A DNA stretch of 64,000 bases from Lepraria neglecta (GCA_033220425.1 CM065646.1:5153501-5217500); one strand, 5' to 3'. Shown: positions 34,352-46,388, numbered from the stretch's first letter. Translations and numbers: made by a program. The notes: generated from the sequence alone by a model not told the origin.

Positions 34352-35190
34352 GATGGCGCGGCGTCTGTTGTTCTGTGACCAGTAGAGGATGGGGCGGTGT
34401 GAGTAGTTGAGGCAACTGTGGGACGAATCATGGAAGGAATTGAGGTCTTGTGTAAGTTGTAAAAGTCTGAAGCTTGAAGGAAGTGAATTGCGGAGTCTCG
34501 TCGGTTCAGACTTAAGGTCCCGGCTAAGTCATCAAAGATCTGCTGCAGGGATCCTTCTTCTTGCGCCCTAACGCCCCAAAGCCTGCTTTCTCCTCGTCAT
34601 AGGCTGCCCTGCACTTCCTATGGTACATGTATGTGGTCGTGGTCTTCTCGAGGCAGATTCGTCAATGCCTGTGCTTAAGGAACTCGCGTTTTTGAGCGGC
34701 GGTGAGACAGCGCGCAACCATATTGTGGTGTCACGCGGGCTATGAAGCTATGAAGCTAGCAGATGATCAATACACGGATGACTCCTCTGCAGCCTTCAGA
34801 TGATCGCATTACTTAGATGGAGGATCGGACTAGCGAATGAGGGCCAGTGAAGGTCCATGATCATATCACGGAGTATGATCGTGGGTAACATTCCGTTCTC
34901 CTTGGTTCATGATTGTGGAAAGAGAGCAGGATTCAGCGATGAAATTGGGAGACATTCGATACAAGTGCTGGATTGATGAGCCTGAAACAGTATCTATGGT
35001 GTCCATTTGCCATTGGGGTTCTTGAAATACGTTGAAGAGCTATTGCGCGGCTTCAGCCAGGTTCTAAATCGGCTATTCCCATGACTTCTCTCATTGTATG
35101 TCTAAAAGCTTCGGTGATATTGCAAACGAGATCCTCCCATATCCCTCCTCTCATATCAGCAGCCTAGCCATCCTGACCCCTCAAACAATC
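34352..35190. other. Intergenic
   Basis: Promoter of the CCCH gene and 3' side of HOP2; nothing else recognised. Confidence 0.4.
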
Positions 35191-36251
35191 CTACTCATCA
35201 CCTTCCAGCCCCCACTCCTCCTGTAGATCCACATTAGCAATCAGGTCCTCCCATCCAGGAAACGTTCTCCCTACCCAAAGCTCCTCCCTCGTCTTCCCCT
35301 CCTCCATCTGCTCAGTACACATCGCCCAAACCTCCAAACAAATCTTCTTCCTCCCATTGGCCTTCCTCTCCCACACCTTCCACGACAAATCCACCTTCTC
35401 CTTCTCCTCCGGCAACACAGGTTTCACATCCCCCTTCCTCAGGGGCACCAGCCTCCCCAAAATCTCCTTCTTCTCCCGCTCAAGCACTTTCACGGAGGCG
35501 CAAAGTTCTTCTGTAGACATCGTAGCGTTGACGGAGGCAAGGTTTGCACGGAGGAGCTTCTCGTTGGCTTTGGCGGTTGCGATGGTCTCGCGCAGGGTAA
35601 TGATTTCGGTGTCCATGGCTGCTAGGTCTTCGAGAGAAATGGCGTTGGCAGGGTCTTGGATGGCGTGGTAGACTATTTGTTTTCCTGGGGTGGGTGGGTG
35701 TGAGAGCGAGGGCGTTTTAGAAGACCTGGAGGAAAGGGAGGGTTGCTTACCGGCTGCTTTGCCGGCGATGACTTGGCTCTCATGGAGCTCTTTCAGGGCT
35801 TTTGCGGCGTATGCTGAGGATGGATTAGTGATTGCTCGATCAAGGATCCCTTAGGCAGTGTGAGGGGCGGCTGGTCCTCACTCTTGGTGACTTTGTTGTG
35901 CAGGTTGGCTGAGATGTCAGTTGCCTGTGATACGGATCTTGTCAGATCGTCCCAAGTGGCAGGCAGTGTTCCAAACAGAGGCTTACTTACCGAATAGGGG
36001 CGGCTGATGATGAGATTGAAACGTGAGCATTGAAATCCACGGAGAGCACAATGCATTACGACTGACTTCTGCTTCTCTGCAAAGGTTAGCAATGGAGAAC
36101 CGTATGATGGTCAAGGATTTACACACTCAGGTAGTCCACTATCATAGCGGTCCCTGTTCTCTTGAATTAGACCAGATTTCCGAGAGTGGGCTGGTTGCTC
36201 GTCACCTTGATCAGCGGTCGCTTTCTCGGATTTCTCCTTGCGAGGAGCCAT
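35191..36251 (-). CDS. HOP2: Meiotic recombination protein Hop2 (TBPIP family), seven exons with two microexons
   Basis: Hop2 works with Mnd1 to help Rad51/Dmc1 pair homologous chromosomes. Exons, 5' to 3': 36251-36206, 36153-36127, 36076-36067 (10 nt), 36003-35991 (13 nt), 35924-35882, 35813-35751, 35684-35191, giving 231 aa. The joined N-terminus reads MIVDYLKKQNRPYSATDISA, the winged-helix start that is strongly conserved in Hop2 (human YLQEQNRPYS). VTKTYAAKALKELHE and GKAAGKQIVYHAIQD follow. The C-terminal half is a coiled coil (LRANLASVNATMSTEEL), then the family tail PLRKGDVKPVLPEEKEKV. The first 20 residues are Lys-rich. All six introns have GT...AG and only this set keeps the frame; it needs RNA support. 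It lies downstream of the SKT5-like gene on the same strand. Confidence 0.85.
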
Positions 36252-36551
36252 TGTCAGTTATAAAATCGAATGTAAGGTTCTATTATCTATTATATGGCGG
36301 TTCAAAATGCTTTTAAAAAGAAGATTATAGCGAAGATTGTTCGGGAGAGACAGACGGAACGGACAATGGCCGTGAATTTTCGCTAGTGCTTTTAGCATCA
36401 TCAAAGACATTATAAACATCTATCCTCAAAAGACCCCCCAAATTGCTTCTTTATGCAGGATTACGCTTAATTACCAACATTAAAGCCATGTCAATCCGGG
36501 TATCTTCGCCTTTCGCAATGCATCATGTCCAGGCAAATGTGTACGTCGAAT

Positions 36552-39388
36552 TTACATAACAACCTACGATGCAGTCAGTATTTGTCAGGAGGTGAAGCTC
36601 GAGATGACTTACACAATCGCTCTCATTCTTAGTCTGCGGCACACCCATTTCTTGGAATGTCTTGGGCCCCTTCCCTGGAGGTCTAGTCACAGGGACCGTC
36701 GGAGGCGGTGTGTTAGATGGGCGATCGGGATTGGGTCGCTTGAGCGGTGGTAGAGTTGCAGCGCTGTCAGGCCTTGGGGGAGGGTCTTGCAACGACACCC
36801 CTGGCCTCCCTGCCGACATGGGCCTCGGCGAATTGGCTGCATTATTGAGTTGCGGCATAGTTGACGAATGAGGTAAGCTGGAGATTCTGTCCTGAGTCCT
36901 GCCACCTCCTTGGCCGTCGTAGCTTGAATATCTTGGGACGGCGGGAGGCATATTCGCATTATCGATTCTTTGCTGTCGCCTTTTGCTGTCAGCACCAGAC
37001 GGATCTGGAGGGGCCGAGAAACCAATATCTATCGCGGGTGACTGCTGTGCAGGTGGCGGTCGCGAAGCGTTCATAGCAGGAGAGCCTGGGGGTCGAGGAC
37101 TTGTGAAACCAGCACTAGGCTTTCGATAGCCCGGTGGGACAGGTGCGCCGGGCGGTGGATTTGCTGGGCCACCCCTTCCACGACCAATTCCTGGGGTCTC
37201 AGCTCCGTAAGCAGGGAAGCCTCTCCCACGACCAGCAGCCATGTTCCCACCACTTGCGTTTGGTCGAGAAGTCTGAAACGTGGGGTATCCTGCTCCTCGG
37301 AAGTTGTTGTCACCGAATGAGGTCTCTGATGCAGCAACTGAAGGTGGTCGAGGGACAGGATTTATTGGAGGAGCTGGACTGGGGAAGCCTGAGCCGTTCA
37401 TCGGCCGAGGAGAAGGTTCCCCTCTACCATCGTGCAGAGGATATGGAGCCGTGGAAACAGGTCTTGGAGCCGGACCGTTGGAAGTCCGATATGCATATGG
37501 TTGCTGTCCGGGACTTGGCTTTGGTACGTTCGGTTCTGGCATGTCGAGGGGGCTGTCTGAAATCGTGGGCATGGGCGTGGCAGAATTCTTGAAGCGTTCT
37601 GGCCTCTTGCCCCTGTGTGAGCCATACTGCGACTGGATCTTTGCAACTGCAACGTTCTCGTGGTCTTTCCTCGACAGGGTTTTTGAGCGAGATATGCCCT
37701 CTATTCGCCCTGCAGCGTCCTTGTTACCATGCTCCGCCGCCCTCTCATACCACGTTCTTGACTGTTTAAGATTGACAGGGACATAGATGCCAATCTCGAA
37801 GAAGTACCCAAGCGCAAATTCCGCTGTCGCCAGTCCGATTTGTGCTGCACGCTGCGCGTATGTGAATGCGAGTTCTTCGTTCTTGTCAAAGACCCCTTCG
37901 TAGCCGCACAAAAACCATTTACTGATCGCCATGTCAGCTTCTGGCTCGCCTTGCTTAGCGGCCAGGGCGTTGTAATGGAGCGACAGAGCGGGGTTGAAAT
38001 CACAGCCCAGCTGACAGAGCTCGTATGCGGCCCCCATCTTCGTCTGCGCTTTGGCAAATCCTAGATATGCTGCTTTCTCAATGTTGAATCGAGCACTGGT
38101 GATATCCAACGGTAGGTACTGTTCGGGCAGGTTGACCTGGGGCAAGTCGTGTGCTTGTAGCATACCGAAGACCTATTACCGAATCAGCTTGTGTGCTAAG
38201 TGTCTGGTCGTTTGATCTCCCATGGCTCTTACGTATGCTCCCTGTGGTGCATTCTCATCAGCTGTTTGTGCAGAGTAGCTAATAAGCTTGATTCCTCGTT
38301 CATAATCCAGGCGCTGGCCGTGCTGTCCGAGTAGAGTCATCATCCCAAGACGCTAGACTTGTCAGCTTCTATACTGACTCTTATGCTTCGCTCGAGACCC
38401 CTAGGGACTGGATTCTTACATAGTTGGACGCCGAATCTCCTGCTTGTACTCCGAGGTTGTAGTGCTTGATCGCCTTGTCCGGTTCATTGGAGCTTTCGAA
38501 CTGCATGCCCATTCTGTATTCAGCTCTTGCGTATCCCTTCTGTGCCGCTCGTTGATAGCACCTAAAAGCTTCCTTCTTGTCTATTCGAATCCCAAATTTT
38601 CCAAACTCGAGCCACATGCCTCTCATGAATTCGGCTTTGGGATGATGCTGATCCGCCAGAAACGATACCACGCTGATTGCATCCACCCGCAGCTGATGCT
38701 CTGTGTGTGGTGTCCGTGGTCTTGCGGCTTGGTTTTCAGATATTCGGCCTTCATTTTGAGACGCAATCTCGACCCATGCCAGTGCGTCTTGAGCCCAGCT
38801 CAGTTGCATCTCAGGGTCGTCCGAATTCAAGACTGGTCCCCGTGCAGTCTCCAGTATGCCTTCCTTCTCTTCGTCCGCAGGTGGAACATTTGCTGGTCGA
38901 TTGCGGACCTGAGGGAACGGGGAGAACGTTGGCTGGTCGATCAAATCAGTATACTGGTTTACCTGGGTTTGGCCCTGGCTGTGAGGTTGTGTACTGTATT
39001 CCTGGTTTGATGCTTGGGGGCTTGTGGCCGAGTAATTGGAGACGGAAGAGTTCCGGCTTGGGAAAGAGGTATACATGGCTCCTGGCTTTTGATTCATAGG
39101 AGCTGGCGACTGTAGCCCAGACATGCGATTGACTGGCGCGGCCTCGAGTTCAAGATGTGCAAGGTTACTCTGGATTTTTTCTGGAACTTCTGGAGTGACT
39201 CTTTAGAGCCAATCAGCTTTGACGTTCTTTTGCCGGTCAAGTGCGAAATCCCGCTAAGCAAAGATCATGTCAGACACTCACCGCTGTGGTGACGGAGAGA
39301 TGACTTCTGGCATATAGAAGTCATCCACTCCTCCAGGATAAAACGTAGCACCTAGCTGAGGCGGTCGGGCGCCTTGCTGACTCCCCAT
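36552..39388 (-). CDS. SKT5: SKT5/CHS4-like chitin synthase activator, Sel1 repeats, CaaX end (859 aa)
   Basis: Activates or anchors chitin synthase III at sites of wall growth. Five exons: 39388-39282, 39200-38420, 38352-38233, 38172-36613, 36563-36552. Sel1/TPR-like repeats run from about residue 190 to 460 (QLRVDAISVVSFLADQHHPK, CYQRAAQKGYARAEYRMG, RLGMMTLLGQHGQ, AQRAAQIGLATAEFALGYFF). The last 350 residues are Pro/Ser-rich and disordered. The last exon is only 12 nt (VVM and stop); splicing makes the C-terminus CVVM, a CaaX box for prenylation, as in SKT5/CHS4 proteins. Without that splice the protein would end in a different, unprenylated tail. The first intron uses an AAG acceptor. The start at 39388 (MGSQQGARPP) is preferred over 39460. 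Confidence 0.88.
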
Positions 39389-40105
39389 CTTCACTGCGGA
39401 TATCGTGAAATGAAGTATAGATGTTCCTTCCGTTTCCGGAGCGCGCGGGCCTTTGTTCAAGCACTTCTGCTCTGAAAAGTGTCAAAGGGTGGGGGGAATG
39501 GACTTCAATTGTATGTCGCCATTGGGAGCTTAAAACAATTAGATAACAAAGAGACAATTGTCTTGCGTTGAGGCGCTGCCCCGATCAACAACATCAGATC
39601 TGTATATAGCACAATGTGTCAGGTACGGTACAAAACGTATTGACAAGGAGTGGAATAGTAACACTCAAGGCTGTGTACGCCGTAATGATGACTGGGCCAT
39701 AAATAGCCAGCTGCTTCGTAGCACCCATGTGCCCGCAGATCGTCCCTGAGAGGCCAAGCTTTCGGGCGCTAAGAGACCGTCCGGCGCCAGAAAAATTCAC
39801 ACGGAGAGCCCAGATGCCCGAAAGTTCCTACACATCGCATTCTGGCGCGTTCGGTATTCAACCTTGTGACCAAAAGCATAACGACCAGCTAGATATGCTG
39901 CGTACGATTGATACCATCACCACTAGAGGCGCGAATCCAGGTGTTGACGCGCAAAAAGATAGCGTGTCAAGATCAGATCCATGGGCACAACATGTTTCAC
40001 CCTTCACTTCACTCGAGATAAAGGCGATACCTGTTTGAAAGAGTGTCTTCTGTGTCTCAGATCGCTCCAACATGTTAGTCAAGCTGTCTTGAAACATCAC
40101 ACACA
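39389..40105. promoter_or_regulatory. Divergent promoter region, SKT5-like gene and CHL1
   Basis: About 717 bp between the divergent start codons. Short open frames here are not protein-like. Confidence 0.4.
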
Positions 40106-42843
40106 ATGGAGACTAGTACGAGAGACTTTCACCATCCTTACAAGCCTTATGATATTCAAATCCAGCTGATGAACGCAATATACGACTGCATTGCTGAGGG
40201 GAAAGTTGGCATCTTTGAGTCCCCTACAGGTCCGTCGGGTATGGTGCTATCGTAGCTCTCGCCTCGACTAATGTGGATATACAGGAACTGGCAAGTCTTT
40301 AAGCTTGATTTGTAGTTCTCTCACGTGGTTACGAAATACTCAAGAGGATGCGCTGCAGAATCAGGCAACAGTAGAAGAAGACGATGACGATCCCAGCTGG
40401 GTAGCGGAGCACGCCCAGAAGGAGAAAAGAATTGCTGTGCTTGAGCAGAAGTCGCAAGTGGAAGCTCGTCTTAGACACATCCGTGCCAAAGAGCTCCGAC
40501 AAAAGCAGCACTACGAGAATGGGGAGCCCAAGACCAAACGCATGAAATCAAGTGAGGCTGGCAAGACGCTAAAGATGGATGACGAAGCGCAATTCGAGCT
40601 TGATGAGTACAACAGCGACGATGAGAACACAAATGCGAACGCCACAGCTCAGCTGCCTTCAGACCAGGGTCTGTCTTCCACTAGCTTGCAATTGATGCAA
40701 CAGCTAGGTTTAACATTCAACCCATCTGGTGAGAATGAGGACCCGCTGCCAACGGACGAGCTCAAGGTCTTTTATTGCTCGAGGACGCATTCGCAATTGA
40801 CACAATTCGTCCAAGAAGTACGCCGCGTTGACCTTCCAGTATCCTCGTGGACAATAGGACAAGACGATCCTCGGGCAGACAACTCTGATGAAAAGCTGGT
40901 AGTGAAGCATGTTCCTCTAGGGTCAAGAAAAAATCTGTGTATCAATCCGAAAGTGTCCAAGCTTGGCAGTGCTCCAGCAATAAACGAGCGATGCCTTGAA
41001 TTGCAACAGCCAGGCACTCCGAAAGATCATAAGTGTCCTTTCGTTCCAAACAAAGAGAATGAGACGCTGGTGAATGACTTCAGAGATCACACCCTTGCGA
41101 AGATTCGAGACATTGAGGATCTCGGATCGCTTGGCAAAAAGATCGGCATCTGCCCCTACTATGCCTCGAGGGCTACCATCAAGCCTAGTGAGGTGAGTGT
41201 TCCTGCTTATTCGAGCCCGACAGCCATTTGAACAAGCATAGATTGTCACGCTGCCATACCCACTGCTGTTGCAGAAGTCTGCCAGAGAAGCCCTTGACCT
41301 CTCGCTGAAGGGACATGTTGTTATCATTGACGAAGCACACAACCTCATGGACACAATCTCCAACATCCACTCAGTCAGCATCACACACGCCCAATTGAAG
41401 CGATGCAGAGCTCAGCTTGGCGTCTATCTGCAGAAGTTTCGCAACAGGCTAAGAGGCAAGAACAGAGTCTACGTTGCTCAAGTGGTCCGCCTTATTGATT
41501 CAGTCTCCGGCTATCTTGAACGGATAGCGTTCGAAAACAAGTCAGCAGAAGGTATTGTGGACGTCAGTAGTCTGATGGCCGGCAAGGGAGTCGACCAGAT
41601 CAATCTCTATAAGCTGATGCACTACCTCCAAGAAAGTAAACTAGCTAGGAAAGTCGAGGGCTACGTGAATTATGCGGATGAGCAGAGTTCCGAATCCAAA
41701 CCCAAGGCTGACACAATCTCTCACGCTTCAACAATGCCTGTGTTGACCCACGTTCAGTCCTTCCTTCAGACCCTCACAAATCCTGCAGCAGAAGGTCGCT
41801 TCTTCTACGAAAAGGATGAAAACAAGGATCTTGCCCTCAGGTACATGCTCTTGGATCCTACCCATCATTTCAAGGAGATTGTTGAAGATGCGCGAGCTGT
41901 GATATTGGCCGGAGGGACTATGTCGCCGGTAGATCACCCTCACATCCCCTGTCTCAGCGCCCAGATCATTGCTAAATGTGTGCAGATGGATGATTACGTC
42001 CGCCATCTCTTCGCGTACGTCGACCCCGTGAGGCTACAAACTTTTAGCTGCGGCCATGTCATCCCCAACGAGAACCTGATTGCACTACCTGTAGCCAAGG
42101 GGCCTGGTGGTGTTGGCTTCGACTTCACGTACGACAAACGCAACTCCCTCACGGTCATCGAGGCATTGGGAAATTGCCTGATCCAACTATCTAATAGCAT
42201 TCCAGACGGATTGGTGGTCTTTTTCCCGAGTTACGCCTATCTTGACCAGGTGGTCCTTCGCTGGCAATCTAAGAACGCTAGTACGAATCTAAAGAGCATT
42301 TGGGACCGCTTGATGAAGACCAAACCTGTGTTTCGGGAGTCCAAAACCACCACCGGCGTCGACGATGTTCTCTACCAGTACTCTCAAGCCGTCGCCACTG
42401 GCAGAGGCGGTCTGCTCCTCTCAGTCATTGGGGGCAAAATGTCTGAAGGCATCAACTTTTCTGACGCCCTCGGTCGAGGCGTTGTCGTTGTCGGCCTTCC
42501 TTTCCCAAATCTTCAGAGTGCACAATGGAAGGCCAAGCTTGAGTATGTAGAGAAGAGCACCATAGAACGCCGGGGCAGTCGAGAGGAGGGGAAAGCATTG
42601 GCAAGGGATTTCTATGAGAACGCATGCATGAGAGCTGTGAATCAGAGCATTGGCAGAGCTATTAGGCATAAAGGGGACTATGCAAGTATTCTGTTGCTAG
42701 ATAGAAGATACAAGACGCCTCGGATAGAGGGAAAACTGCCGGGATGGATTCGGCAGGGCATTGCCAAGGGGAGTGAAGGGAGCGATTTCCGGGAGGTGAT
42801 CGCAAGAGTGAAGGCTTTCTTTGAGTCTAAGAACTCTTCTTAA
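40106..42843 (+). CDS. CHL1: CHL1/DDX11-type iron-sulfur DNA helicase (858 aa)
   Basis: Superfamily 2 XPD-like 5'-3' DNA helicase needed for sister-chromatid cohesion and genome stability. Exons 40106-40229, 40285-41192, 41242-41928, 41986-42843. The Walker A motif, [13 protein letters not shown] (residues 39-50), is completed by the first intron junction. Four cysteines that hold the Fe-S cluster are in RKNLC, NERC, DHKC and GIC. The DEAH box is [12 protein letters not shown]. The C-terminal helicase motifs include [32 protein letters not shown] and [13 protein letters not shown]. The third intron (41929-41985) is 57 nt, in frame and stop-free, and interrupts the family sequence [15 protein letters not shown], so it is called as an intron although retention would not break the frame. 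Confidence 0.93.
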
Positions 42844-43189
42844 CTTCAACATGACGAAGGCTCCATATTCAGAAGGATACCTCGTTGCTTGCAATTTCGA
42901 CAGTGTTAGTATTGGCCGTCTAGTAAGAAAATCGTCTCCAGTCATGATCAAATGTTGATGATCGTTGCTACAGCTCTTCCGCTTTAATCGCCATCCCATA
43001 CGCCAACCTCATTCAACCCTCACCTCACCACCAACTTCAATCAAATACCTTCACAGGCACGAACATCATCTTGAAACCCCTTCCCGCGCCTTCGATACGA
43101 ACATTAGAGTCCAATTGCCTCGATTCAGGACCTGAGTACACTGCAAAGTAAGTAAGGCAGCCTGTTTCCTTTGTTCGTCACATTGGTCT
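42844..43189. other. Intergenic
   Basis: No feature seen downstream of CHL1. Confidence 0.4.
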
Positions 43190-43687
43190 ATGATGAGAAA
43201 ACAAGTCAATAATTTGCTGATACCACACATCGATGTGCAAATCGTGAGGCTTATATATGTTTTAATTCCTGAGCCAAATAACTTCCTTGACAGCTATTCA
43301 CTACTGCTCGTTGCTCTTGCTGACATCTGTTCAGATCACGACAGTGCTGCATCCGCAGGACGCAATAGCCTTCGCGAGGTCCTTCCCGATTCCCCCAAAT
43401 TGATCGATATCATCCAAACTGCACACACCACTGGTTTCTGCTCGGATAGCGGTCTCCGTAACTGCGTCGCACCTTTCCTACGCGAACACAGGCTGCGGCT
43501 TTCCAAGAATAACAACATTATCGCCTTCATCAGATCAGGAGAAGAAGGAGACGATCTTGCTGTCGACATGTTAGGGATTTGGGCTGACGTTGAAGCTGAG
43601 CCGCTGAAGGCAGTTCGCTGGGCTGGGACTTTTGAAAGAGAGTGTGAAGGTTGTGAAGAATTACAGATATGTGACAAGGTTGGGTAG
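43190..43687 (+). pseudogene. Orphan C-terminal half of a BTB-type protein
   Basis: The open frame (165 codons) reads SDSGLRNCVAPFLREHRLRL, then EGDDLAVDMLGIWADV and a Cys-containing end, FERECEGCEELQICDKVG. This layout matches the region after the BTB fold in the gene at 15807-16688 (DRGLRDAIIPIMIEFKTQLR, EGEFAVEVIDAF, CKWHCKDC). No BTB core could be found upstream in any frame, so this is most likely a truncated gene. The similarity is judged by eye and is distant. The first 60 residues read poorly and may not be coding. Confidence 0.4.
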
Positions 43688-44109
43688 TGTCTGGACTGTT
43701 GGCATGAACTGCACAGTTGACAAAACTTCGATAATGGATGCGATGGAGGTGGATGGTGCTAGACTGGGACATTCGCCTTCCAATAACACCATTGGCGCTT
43801 GCCTCGCGATGACACTAGAAGGGGTGGGGGCGACACCACTGCTTTTCTCGACGAGCTCGCTATGCCTTGCATTGAAGGTTTCGACCGATCTACCCACATT
43901 TCCTCCAATAAGAACACAGACAGTAATTAATCTAGTTTCTTAGGACCTGACTTGCCCTCTTGCGTGACACGTGCAGTTTTCCTGATCTAGGAGTGACCGA
44001 CCACGAAGTCCAGTAAGGCAAGATCATTGCATTCACCCTATCCAATAACTAGCTAGTTATGCTGTCTTTCAAACTTTAAGCCCTTCGTCTTTCGCTATTC
44101 TCACTGATT
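43688..44109. other. Intergenic
   Basis: No feature seen. Confidence 0.35.
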
Positions 44110-44995
44110 TCAATTTTCGCCTTGTTTCTTCTCAAAAATGACTGCCTTCACATGTTCAACGAATTCATCACATGTGGCATATGAGCCCCTCCAAGACTCC
44201 TCCCATTCAGCCTTCATATATTCATCAATATCAATCAAAATCTCATCGCTTGGGTTGGATGATTTCGTGTGCTCGTCCGCGAACAGTCCATCGAAGCGAG
44301 ACCTACCTATCTCGATCCGATCCCTCCTTTTTTCGGGAAGCAAAGTTTCCTCAGAAAGTCGTCGTATGAGTCATATAGGAATGAGTATTTGTGTATCTCC
44401 TCTTGAACTTTGATTTACTCCTCAGACGGGAGGAGGCGGAATGGCAGGAATATGTAGCTTCCGTTCGCGGTCTCACTGAGCTCCTGTTCAATGCTATTTT
44501 CTTGATTGAGAGCACCGGCGTCTTCCTTCACCCACCTTTTCGAGCTTGTTAGTGATAAAAAGTCTTCCCTGTCTCAAATATCCTTGCCTCTCAAATTTCT
44601 CCCAGTTGATACCGCCGTCATTGAATAAGTTATCAAAAGTCTTCCATCTATGGAGCATCCACCACGTACGACAAGCTTCCTCATTAGGATTCATCAGCTA
44701 CCCAACAACCTCCCTCCACAATTTTCCACCATTAGCCTCGTCTTCAAGCCTTTGCACTTCACCCTCTCTCAAGCGCTCGCCTATGTCCTAGATTCACTTA
44801 TGCTCTCCTTCGCCCCAATGTGGTCGCTTATCAGGCTAGATTTTGAGACACTGAGACTGTTTGCTCTCGCAGGACTTCTATGTGCGATCTGGAATATACG
44901 CGCTGATGAGGTCGAAGAGTTTGGTGCCCTTGTGTTGTGTGGAGAGTGTGTTGTAGAATCCATCGATATGATGTGCCTTGCTTAGAGGGGGCCAT
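44110..44995 (-). pseudogene. Myb/SANT-like family member, copy 1, decayed
   Basis: Pieces in several frames align with the intact member at 45780-46328: LFDLISAYIPDRT near 44930 (intact: ILGLIGQYIPDRT), VQRLEDEANGGKLWREVVG near 44740, and NEEACRTWWMLHRWKTFDNL then FNDGGINWEKFERQGYLRQG at 44690-44560 (intact: CRTYLIINYWTTFEKIFENG). The last piece, 44343-44110, is a separate open frame that may be its C-terminus. Frame changes and stops separate the pieces, so no full protein is expected. Confidence 0.55.
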
Positions 44996-45779
44996 GGTTA
45001 TCTTGTTGCTTTTTCTTCAAGAAAGAGATTGTATGGACATGGGTCATGAAGAAGCGCAGAAGAAGCGCCTTCTTACATCGTCAAGGCTACCACACCTTTA
45101 TCGGTTTGCATGGTCAGCTGGCCTCATGCGAGATCTATCAACCCCTTGAAACCAGTGGAGGCTATGGCGAAGGGATTGTCCGGCAAAGTACGCCATTGAG
45201 AGTATCCTATGCTAGATCTAGCTAGCAAGCAATCAGTGCCATTAGAGTCATGAAACAATCCATTGCTGGACTATGGCGATGTTTGCAGTGATCTGAGCAG
45301 CCACAAGGGAGTTCTCAAGGTAGATCTTACAATCAGATGCACCTGACTCATCCAATTCAAAGATAAAAGAGTTGCGAACTCCTGATCCAGACAATCAACA
45401 GAAGGACTCGTACCGCTACACCATGCAATCAAGTGCACCCAACTCCTGGATTCTACCAATGATGATTTCTGCTGGACAGCTTGATGAAAATTGCATGACC
45501 TATGGGCTAGAAACGCTCATGCTCTGAAAGTACTTTTCATTTCCTCTTCTTCTCACGACTTCAGTTCAGGGCTTCGGTGACTTCGTGCAGTCTCAATGCA
45601 TTAGCTACGTACACGTCGTCGGTGAGATATGCTGCGTCCCAAAACTCAGTATCTCTTAGGTCAGCGACGTTCTCGTCTTCTTCTATTGCTCGTGTGATTT
45701 CTTCTGGGGTTGGATCCCTAATGTGATTCTGAAGTTGCTCATTTTCCTAGTCCTCATCCAATTCGTCCCCTACATGTTC
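44996..45779. other. Intergenic
   Basis: No protein-like frame. Two short similar segments near 45330 and 45425 (ATCAGATGCACCTGACTC and ATCAAGTGCACCCAACTC) hint at an old local duplication. Confidence 0.35.
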
Positions 45780-46328
45780 CTACGTGGCTTGCTCCTGGAG
45801 CGCAGCATCATCGGCCTCCACCGACCTCTTCGTATTCTCTGTAGGTGTGAAATCTTCGCCAATCTGCTTTCTCAAATCGTCCTGCCTCGTCAGCTCGTCT
45901 AGATTAATTCCACCATTTTCAAAAATCTTCTCAAACGTCGTCCAGTAGTTAATAATCAAGTAAGTCCGGCAGTCTACTTCCTCATGAGTTCCAATCTCCC
46001 CTGAAAGCTCTTTCCATGACTTCCCATCATTACGGCAATCTTTAAGCTTCTGTTGTTCTTCTGAGGTCCAAAGCTTTGGCATTGCTCTGCTGATACGTTC
46101 ATGGTCTATCTCACCCCAAGACACCCCGTTAATCAAATACTTGAGTTCACTTCTTCTCCCACTCTTACAGGTGCTAACAGTTCGGTCTGGGATGTATTGA
46201 CCAATGAGTCCTAAAATTTCGTGGTGGGATGCTTGAGGATATGTACTGTGAAGCGTTCGGAAGAATGCGACGAAGAGTTGCTCCTCGTTGAATGTCCATG
46301 GATATGTGGTCCTTTCGTTAAAAGCCAT
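45780..46328 (-). CDS. Myb/SANT-like protein, copy 2
   Basis: A single-exon frame of 182 codons from the Met at 46328 (MAFNERTTYPWTFNEEQLFV); the frame is open 20 codons further upstream but that part is not shared with the paralogue. It has two Trp-containing helical units: YPWTFNEEQLFVAFFRTLHS and LWTSEEQQKLKDCRNDGKSW-KEL, which resemble Myb/SANT DNA-binding repeats, and a shared downstream block CRTYLIINYWTTFEKIFENG. Family members of this kind may bind DNA or chromatin, but the fit to SANT is loose and the function is not known. It is the cleanest copy of three on the same strand (44110-44995, this one, 46858-47664). Confidence 0.6.
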   Translation of the reverse strand: MAFNERTTYPWTFNEEQLFVAFFRTLHSTYPQASHHEILGLIGQYIPDRTVSTCKSGRRSELKYLINGVSWGEIDHERISRAMPKLWTSEEQQKLKDCRNDGKSWKELSGEIGTHEEVDCRTYLIINYWTTFEKIFENGGINLDELTRQDDLRKQIGEDFTPTENTKRSVEADDAALQEQAT

Positions 46329-46388
46329 CGTTACTTTATTGAAGCCTATGAGAGGATCTTGCAGGGCTGCAACTTGCGTACTCCTCAA

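Noticed and set aside
36662-37786. Several long plus-strand frames opposite the SKT5-like gene
   Set aside because: Shadows of a Pro/Gly-rich disordered region; no independent protein pattern.
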